A DNA stretch of 18,357 nt, taken from contig DASUZD010000165.1 in NCBI GenBank assembly GCA_036377055.1, positions 1 to 18,357 of the forward strand, written 5' to 3'. How positions within the stretch are numbered: position 1 is the stretch's first letter; the number at the start of each line of letters is the position of its first letter. Source of the stretch: DASUZD01 sp036377055 (GTDB taxonomy: Bacteria; Actinomycetota; Thermoleophilia; Gaiellales; Gaiellaceae). The position numbers and the translations under genes are program-made. This document shows, piece after piece, positions 13,827 to 18,357 of the stretch. The notes under the pieces are model-generated. The model did no database searches and was not told the origin of the DNA. It saw only the letters and a program-made list of their open reading frames with translations.

Positions 13827-14783
13827 GTGATCCTGCTCGCCGTCGGCTACCACTACGTCGCGGCCGAGCCGCCTAGCGAGCCGCGCGCGATCTTCCCGGT
13901 GACGGCCGCCGGGCTCGCCGCACAGCTCGAGCTGATCGGCCGCTCGTTCGAGTTCGTCTCCCGTGACGAGCTCCTTGCCGCGGTCGGCGGCGAGGCCGTG
14001 CTTCCCGAGCGCGCGTGCCTCGTCACCTTCGACGACGGTCTTCGCTGCCAGCTCGAGCTCGGGCTGCCGGTGCTCGAGCGGCTCGACGTGCCGGCGATCT
14101 TCTTCGTGCCGGGCAAGCCGCTCGCGGAACGGAGCGCGCTCTACGTCCACAAGGTGCACGCACTCCGGGAGCGCGTCCCCGACGAAGAGCTGCTCCGACT
14201 GGCGGGCGGCGCCGACGTGCCGATCGACCTCGCGCAGGAGCACTACCGCTACGACGAGCCCGACGCCGCGCGGCTCAAGTACCTCCTGAACATGGCGCTG
14301 CCGCTCGAGGAGCGCGAGCAGGTCGTCGGCGCCGCGTTCGGCGAGGTCTTTCCCGACGAGGAGGCGTTCGTCCGCGAGCTGTACATGTCTCGCGAGGACG
14401 TGGCCGGGCTCGAGCATGCACATGCCGCGGTGGGCGCGCACTCGTACGCGCACGAGCCGCTCGCGCTCCTCGACGACGCGGCGCTGGCCGCGGACCTCGA
14501 GGCGTCCGCGTCGCTGCTCGAGGAGATCTGCGGCTCGCGTCCGCTCGCGCTGAGCTACCCGCACGGGACCGCAGGCACGGTCGATCTCCGGGTCGCCCGG
14601 GGCGCGGCCGCGGACGGGTTCCGCGTCGCCTTCACGATGGAGCGCGCGCTCAACCGGACGCTCGACGAGCCGCTCCTGCTCGGCCGGCTCGACGCGAACG
14701 ACGCGCCCGGCGGGAAGCGGCCGCTCGACGAGATCCCGCCGGCTCGCAGCCGCTACTTCGCCGAGCCGGTGCCGGCCGCATGA
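13827..14783 (+). CDS. polysaccharide deacetylase (CE4, NodB-like) with helical insert
   Basis: 318 residues. Motif 1 is LVTFDDGL (65-72) with D69 as catalytic base and D70 as metal ligand, followed by PVLERLDVPAIFFVPG. Motif 2 is HSYAH (205-209), the metal-binding H-x3-H. SYPHG (243-247) corresponds to the 'YPyG' of motif 3. Between motifs 1 and 2 is an insert of about 100 residues (YVHKVHALRERVPDEELLRL onward) that replaces the short loop of classical NodB proteins. Such inserts occur in deacetylases of O-antigen or capsule loci. There is no signal peptide, so the enzyme would act in the cytoplasm on a nucleotide- or lipid-linked N-acetyl sugar (inference). GTG 13827 is the start, and the stop overlaps the next ATG (ATGA). 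Confidence 0.88.
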   Translation: MILLAVGYHYVAAEPPSEPRAIFPVTAAGLAAQLELIGRSFEFVSRDELLAAVGGEAVLPERACLVTFDDGLRCQLELGLPVLERLDVPAIFFVPGKPLAERSALYVHKVHALRERVPDEELLRLAGGADVPIDLAQEHYRYDEPDAARLKYLLNMALPLEEREQVVGAAFGEVFPDEEAFVRELYMSREDVAGLEHAHAAVGAHSYAHEPLALLDDAALAADLEASASLLEEICGSRPLALSYPHGTAGTVDLRVARGAAADGFRVAFTMERALNRTLDEPLLLGRLDANDAPGGKRPLDEIPPARSRYFAEPVPAA

Positions 14784-16420
14784 CGACGCTCGCGGCGCTT
14801 CCGGAGCGGGTTCGCCGCCGCGCGATCCTCGAGCGCGATGTCGCGCGCCTGCGCCGCGACCACCCGGGCCTGCGCGAGGTCGGCGACGGCGACGGCCCGG
14901 TCGCGCTCTTCGTCAGCCTGACCGAGTTCGTCTACCAGCTGAAGCTCGAAGGCATGCTCGGCAAGGCGCTCCAGCTCCACGGCTGGAGACCGGCGGTGCT
15001 CGTCCCGGCTGGATCGTGGGTCCCGCGGAAGTACCTCGCCGCGTTCGGGATCGAGCGCTTCGTCGTGCTCGACGACTTCCTCGACGACGCCGCACGGGAC
15101 GAGGCCACGCGAGAGGCGGCGGCGATCCTCGAGCACGAGCCGACGCTCGCGGACGTTCGCGACCTGACCTTCCACGGCGCCGCGATCGGCCGGAACGTGC
15201 TCGCCACCGTCTCGCGCGCCCTGCACGAGGGCGCCGTCGACCTCCGCGATCCGCGCGTGCGGGCCAAGCTCGGCGACCTGCTGCCGCGGACGCTCACGTC
15301 GACGATCGCCGCCGAGCGCCTGCTCGACGAGCTGCGGCCCGAGCTCGTGCTCTTCCTCGAGCGCAACTACGCGGCCGAGGCGCCGATCTCGGACGTCGCG
15401 CTCGTGCGCGGGACGAACGTCGTCCAGTACGTCTCGGGCCCGCAGGACGACACGCTGATCTTCAAGCGCTTCACGCGCGACACGCGGCGCGAGCACCCGC
15501 GCTCGCTCTCGGAGGCGTCGTGGAAGGCGGTGCGGCGGATGCCGTGGACTCCGGAGCGCGACGCCGAGCTGGACGAGGAGTTCGCGAAGCGCTACGGGAA
15601 TGCGTGGGCGCTCTCGCGGCGGATCCAGGGCTGGACGAGCGACCGATCGCGCGACGAGGTGATGGCGGCGCTCGGCCTCGACCCCGCCAAGAAGACGGCC
15701 GTCCTCTACTCGCACATCCTTTGGGACGCGAACATGTTCTACGGCGACGACCTGTTCGCCGACCAGGAGGACTGGTTCGTGGAGACGGTGCGCACCGCGG
15801 CGGCGAACGAGCGCGTGAACTGGATCGTCAAGCTCCATCCGGCGAACGTGTGGAAGCTCCGTCGCGAGGGGATCGAGGGCGCGCGCGACGAGGAGACGGC
15901 GATTCGCGAGGCGGTCGGCGAGCTGCCGGCGCACGTCGCGGTCGTCAGGCCGGACAGCGAGATCTCGACCCGGTCGATCTTCGGCGTCACGGACTACGGA
16001 ATCACGATCCGCGGCTCGGTGGGGTTCGAGCTGCCGTGCCTCGGCGTGCCGGTGCTGACGGCGGGGACCGGCTTCTACTCGGGACGCGGCTTTACGGTCG
16101 ACTCGGCGACGCCGGAGGAGTACCTGGCGCGCCTGCGCTCGATCGAGCGGATTCCGGAGCTGTCGCCATCGCAGGTCGAGCTCGCGCGGCGCCACGCGTA
16201 CGCGCTCTTCAGGCTCCGGCCGACGCGCTTCACGAGCTTCCTCGCCACGATCCGCCCGCTGGACGAGATGGGCCACCCCCTCGATCACGACGTGGAGATC
16301 CGGGTCCGGACGCGCGCCGACCTCGAGCGCGCCGAGGATCTGCGCCGCTTCGCGGAATGGGCGACGGAGTCGCGCGAGCTCGACTACCTCAAGCTCAGAG
16401 GACGAGCTCCTCACCCGTGA
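14780..16420 (+). CDS. capsule polysaccharide synthesis protein, KpsC/KpsS-like transferase
   Basis: 546 residues, mostly one GT-B-like unit. The best evidence is in the C-terminal half: TAVLYSHILWDANMFYGDDL, NWIVKLHPANVWKLRREG, then TDYGITIRGSVGFELPCLG and VPVLTAGTGFYSGRGF (about residues 402-435). This is the arrangement of the Capsule_synth family (Kdo transferases KpsC and KpsS and relatives), in which the conserved HP and the 'GS.GfE....G.PV' loop bind the donor CMP-sugar. The N-terminal half (VSLTEFVYQLKLEGMLGKA) is less conserved. In actinobacteria the donor need not be Kdo. With nonulosonic acid genes 500 bp downstream, a CMP-nonulosonate would be an attractive donor, but this is inference. 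ATG 14780 overlaps the deacetylase stop, and the stop overlaps the haemoglobin start. Confidence 0.8.
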   Translation: MTTLAALPERVRRRAILERDVARLRRDHPGLREVGDGDGPVALFVSLTEFVYQLKLEGMLGKALQLHGWRPAVLVPAGSWVPRKYLAAFGIERFVVLDDFLDDAARDEATREAAAILEHEPTLADVRDLTFHGAAIGRNVLATVSRALHEGAVDLRDPRVRAKLGDLLPRTLTSTIAAERLLDELRPELVLFLERNYAAEAPISDVALVRGTNVVQYVSGPQDDTLIFKRFTRDTRREHPRSLSEASWKAVRRMPWTPERDAELDEEFAKRYGNAWALSRRIQGWTSDRSRDEVMAALGLDPAKKTAVLYSHILWDANMFYGDDLFADQEDWFVETVRTAAANERVNWIVKLHPANVWKLRREGIEGARDEETAIREAVGELPAHVAVVRPDSEISTRSIFGVTDYGITIRGSVGFELPCLGVPVLTAGTGFYSGRGFTVDSATPEEYLARLRSIERIPELSPSQVELARRHAYALFRLRPTRFTSFLATIRPLDEMGHPLDHDVEIRVRTRADLERAEDLRRFAEWATESRELDYLKLRGRAPHP

Positions 16421-16863
16421 CGAGTGTGTACGAGGCTGTCGGCGGTGATGAGGGTTTGCTTCGTCTAGCCGAGGCGTGGCATGCCAGGGTGATGGCCGAC
16501 GAGGTGGTCCGCCACGCCTTCAGCCACGGCTTACACCCCCAGCACAGCGAACGGCTCGCCGCTTACTGGGCCGAGGCGCTCGGCGGACCGCACACCTACA
16601 CCGAGCGCTACGGCGACGAGACGGCAGTCGTCCGCATCCACAGCGGCAACGGCCCTCACGAGGAGATGGACCGGCGCGCGATCACCTGCTTCGACCAAGC
16701 GCTAGAAGACGTCGCCCTCACCGACGAGCCGCTTCGACAGGTGCTGCACGACTACTTCGCCTGGGCAACCACCACGACCATATCGGCCTACCACCACTCC
16801 GCCGACGACGTGCCTGAAGGGCTGAACATCCCGCGTTGGTCCTGGGACGGCCTACAGGACTGA
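16417..16863 (+). CDS. group II truncated haemoglobin
   Basis: 148 residues, normal length for the family. It starts SVYEAVGGDEGLLRLAEAWH, as TrHbII proteins do, and has AAYWAEALGGPHTYTERYGDE, the proximal histidine region VRIHSGNGPHEEMDRRA (H75 predicted F8 haem ligand) and the C-terminal DYFAWATTTTISAYHHSADDVP. Aligned by eye with Mycobacterium tuberculosis trHbO, the usual Trp at G8 is replaced by Ala in DRRAITCFD, so ligand binding may differ (tentative). Group II globins bind O2/NO or help redox reactions in the cytoplasm. Two GTG starts are possible: 16417, which overlaps the previous stop as GTGA, and 16426. The gene uses codons such as CTA, TTA, TTG and ATA more than its neighbours, hinting at later arrival in the locus. 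Confidence 0.9.
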   Translation: MTSVYEAVGGDEGLLRLAEAWHARVMADEVVRHAFSHGLHPQHSERLAAYWAEALGGPHTYTERYGDETAVVRIHSGNGPHEEMDRRAITCFDQALEDVALTDEPLRQVLHDYFAWATTTTISAYHHSADDVPEGLNIPRWSWDGLQD

Positions 16864-16871
16864 AAACGCGA

Positions 16872-16912
16872 TAACCGCGCTGGGCTAACACCGGGTTAAC
16901 CGGGGTCGCGGC
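16872..16912 (+). repeat. TAAC repeats and dyad in the haemoglobin-neuB gap
   Basis: The 64-bp gap holds TAAC at 16872, 16886 and 16897 (each followed by AC or CG), an 8-bp palindrome GGTTAACC (16895-16902) and a CCGCG/CGCGG inverted repeat (16875-16879 with 16907-16911). It may be a terminator, or an operator in front of the neuB-type gene. No function can be assigned from sequence alone. Confidence 0.3.
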
Positions 16913-16918
16913 TAGCAT
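16913..16918 (+). promoter_or_regulatory. possible -10 box (TAGCAT) of the nonulosonic acid genes
   Basis: TAGCAT fits TAnnnT and ends 9 nt before ATG 16928, which has no ribosome binding site. This suggests a leaderless transcript starting at or near the ATG. Confidence 0.45.
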
Positions 16919-16927
16919 CGGCGCCCA

Positions 16928-17914
16928 ATGAGCGTCTACGTCATCGCCGAGGCGGGGATGAACCACGACGGCAGCCTTGGCAACGCGATCCGGATGGTCG
17001 AGGTCGCTGCCGAGGCCGGCGCGGACGCCGTCAAGTTTCAACTCCACGACGCGGCGGCGGAGTCGACGCGCGACGCGCCCTCGCCGCCGTACTTCCAACA
17101 CGAGAGCCGCTGGGAGTACTTCCAGCGCACCGCCTTCACCGACGACCAGTGGCGGACCCTCCGCGAGGCCTGCGACCGCGCCAGGATCGACTTCGTCTGC
17201 GCACCCTTTTCGCTCGAGGCGCTCGAGCGGCTGGCACGGATCGGCGTCTCGCGCTACAAGATCGGCTCCGGCGAGGTGACGAACCTCGAGTTGATCCGCG
17301 CGGCGGCGGCGACCGGAAAGCCGGTGCTCGTCTCGTCCGGGATGAGCACCTGGGAGGAGCTCGACGCGGCGGTGGACGCGGCGGGCGAGCACGCGAGCGT
17401 TCTGCAGTGCACGTCGGCCTACCCGACGCCGCCCGAGCGCGTCGGGCTGAACCTGATCCCGGAGCTGCGCGAGCGGTACGGGATGCCGGTGGGCTTCTCC
17501 GACCACTCGCTCGGCCCGTACGCCGCGTTCGCCGCGGTCGCGCTCGGGGCGGAGATCGTCGAGAAGCACTTCACGCTCTCGAAGGAGATGTACGGCCCCG
17601 ACGCGGCGCTCGCTCTCGAGCCGCACGAGCTCGAGGAGCTCGTCGACGGGATCCGCGAGATCTCGGAGATCCTCGCGAGCCCGGTGGACAAGAACGCCGA
17701 GGCCGCCGCGCTTTCCGAGATGAAGAAGATCTTCGAGAAGAGCGCGGTCGCTGCACGCGCGATCCCCGCAGGCGCCGTCATCGAGCGCGAGATGCTGGCC
17801 GCGAAGAAGCCGGGCACCGGGATCCCGGCGCGCCGGATCGAAGAGCTCGTCGGCATGCGGGCGCGCCGCGACATCGCCGTCGACACCGTGCTCACCGAGG
17901 ACGATGTCGAGTAA
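16928..17914 (+). CDS. neuB: N-acetylneuraminate (nonulosonic acid) synthase family protein
   Basis: 328 residues, close to the usual ~340. The TIM-barrel NeuB domain shows VIAEAGMNHDGSLGNA (5-20), AVKFQ (34-38), SRYKIGSGEVTNLELI, VLVSSGMSTWEEL, VLQCTSAYPTPPE, GFSDHSLGPYAA and IVEKHFTL. These include the phosphoenolpyruvate and metal-binding positions of the family. The C-terminal ~60 residues form the SAF/antifreeze-like domain (AARAIPAGAVIEREM, then KKPGTGI) that closes the partner's active site in the dimer. It condenses phosphoenolpyruvate with a six-carbon N-acyl sugar (ManNAc or a 2,4-diacetamido sugar) to a nine-carbon acid. Sialic, legionaminic and pseudaminic synthases cannot be told apart safely by eye. 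The epimerase gene that follows overlaps it by 11 bp and favours a sialic- or legionaminic-type product over the pseudaminic one. Confidence 0.92.
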   Translation: MSVYVIAEAGMNHDGSLGNAIRMVEVAAEAGADAVKFQLHDAAAESTRDAPSPPYFQHESRWEYFQRTAFTDDQWRTLREACDRARIDFVCAPFSLEALERLARIGVSRYKIGSGEVTNLELIRAAAATGKPVLVSSGMSTWEELDAAVDAAGEHASVLQCTSAYPTPPERVGLNLIPELRERYGMPVGFSDHSLGPYAAFAAVALGAEIVEKHFTLSKEMYGPDAALALEPHELEELVDGIREISEILASPVDKNAEAAALSEMKKIFEKSAVAARAIPAGAVIEREMLAAKKPGTGIPARRIEELVGMRARRDIAVDTVLTEDDVE

Positions 17915-18357
17915 CTCGAAGCGCAAGGTTTGCGTCGTCGTCGGCTCGCGCGCGAACTACTCGTCGATCAAGTCCGCGATGCGGGCGGTGCGGGATCACG
18001 ACACGCTGACCCTCCAGCTCGTCGTCGGCGCCTCGGCGCTCCTCGACCGTTACGGGACCGTCGTGGACGTGATCGAGCGCGACGGCTTCGAGCCGGACGA
18101 GAAGGTCTTCATGCTGATCGAAGGCGAGACGCCCGGGACGATGGCCAAATCGACGGGACTCGGCCTGCTCGAGCTGCCGACCGCGTTCGGGCGGCTCGAG
18201 CCGGACGTCGTGATCACGGTCGGCGACCGCTTCGAGACCATGTCGACCGCGCTGGCGGCGACCTACATGAACATCCCGCTCGCGCACACAATGGGCGGCG
18301 AGGTCTCGGGCAACATCGACGAGTCGATCCGCCACGCGGTCACGAAGTTCGCGCACA
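17904..18357 (+). CDS. neuC: UDP-N-acetylglucosamine 2-epimerase (hydrolysing), N-terminal part, cut by window end
   Basis: The frame from ATG 17904 stays open to the last base (151 residues seen of an expected ~370-390). It begins SSNSKRKVCVVVGSRANYSS, the first strand and UDP-binding loop of the epimerase_2 family. TVGDRFETMSTALAATYMNI and PLAHTMGGEVSGNIDESIR, followed by HAVTKFAH, match the family signature 'GDr.E...aA.......HihGGE.tG..DE..RH..TK..H'. NeuC-type enzymes convert UDP-GlcNAc to ManNAc plus UDP. LegG relatives act on a 2,4-diacetamido sugar. The product would feed the NeuB-type synthase encoded just upstream. The start lies inside the end of that gene, with GAGG 3-4 nt ahead, indicating coupling. 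A CMP-sugar synthetase gene is expected downstream, outside the window. Confidence 0.9.
   Translation, partial: MSSNSKRKVCVVVGSRANYSSIKSAMRAVRDHDTLTLQLVVGASALLDRYGTVVDVIERDGFEPDEKVFMLIEGETPGTMAKSTGLGLLELPTAFGRLEPDVVITVGDRFETMSTALAATYMNIPLAHTMGGEVSGNIDESIRHAVTKFAH

Noticed and set aside
12847..13830. 327-residue plus-strand frame opposite the ABC ATPase
   Set aside because: The minus strand has a complete ATPase with every conserved motif; the plus frame is a composition artefact.
1..18357. CRISPR arrays, tRNA or rRNA genes, insertion sequences, prophage genes
   Set aside because: No regularly spaced repeats, no recognisable RNA genes, no transposase or integrase frames were seen. The only repeats are the GT2 paralogues and short dyads.

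Overview
This window is a very GC-rich stretch (G/C strongly favoured at third codon positions, many GTG and some TTG starts, start/stop overlaps of ATGA, GTGA or TTGA type). It suggests a high-GC actinobacterium. The recurring TAnnnT hexamers 6-9 nt in front of start codons (leaderless-type promoters) fit the Actinomycetota. A Thermoleophilia-like lineage is my guess and cannot be proven from the sequence. The content is a cell-surface glycan locus: glycosyltransferases, a sulfotransferase and a sulfatase, a methyltransferase, an acetyltransferase, a CE4 deacetylase, a NodIJ/Drr-type ABC exporter, a KpsC/KpsS-like capsule transferase, and the start of a nonulosonic (sialic/legionaminic-type) acid pathway.

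Layout. 1-2539: 3' part of a GT4 glycosyltransferase and two tandem paralogous GT2 enzymes. 2540-5725: an exported formylglycine-type sulfatase, a relic of a third copy of the GT2 C-terminus, and a PAPS-type sulfotransferase. 5810-9152: a GT2 with an apparently decayed methyltransferase-like C-terminal half, then two GT4 enzymes, all joined by 4-bp overlaps. 9134-9874 (minus): a SAM methyltransferase, divergent from a short GT2 plus GNAT acetyltransferase pair (9892-11453). 11450-12011 (minus): three very small overlapping genes behind a leader that can hide their ribosome binding site. 12107-13794 (minus): ABC permease and ATPase. 13827-16863: NodB-like deacetylase, KpsC-like transferase and a group II truncated haemoglobin, again with 4-bp overlaps. 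16928 to the end: NeuB-type synthase and a NeuC-type UDP-GlcNAc 2-epimerase cut by the window edge.

How the genes work together (inference): the GT2/GT4 enzymes build a repeat unit or lipid-linked glycan. The sulfotransferase, methyltransferase, acetyltransferase and deacetylase decorate it, and the exported sulfatase may trim or scavenge sulfate esters. NeuC and NeuB supply a nine-carbon acidic sugar, and the ABC pair may export a lipid-linked product. No Wzx, Wzy or clear initiating phosphoglycosyltransferase is visible here.

The least expected elements are the hidden three-gene small-protein operon with its leader, the sulfatase flanked by direct repeats of a GT2 3' end, the haemoglobin translationally coupled to a capsule transferase, and the 17-bp divergent promoter that may serve two genes symmetrically.
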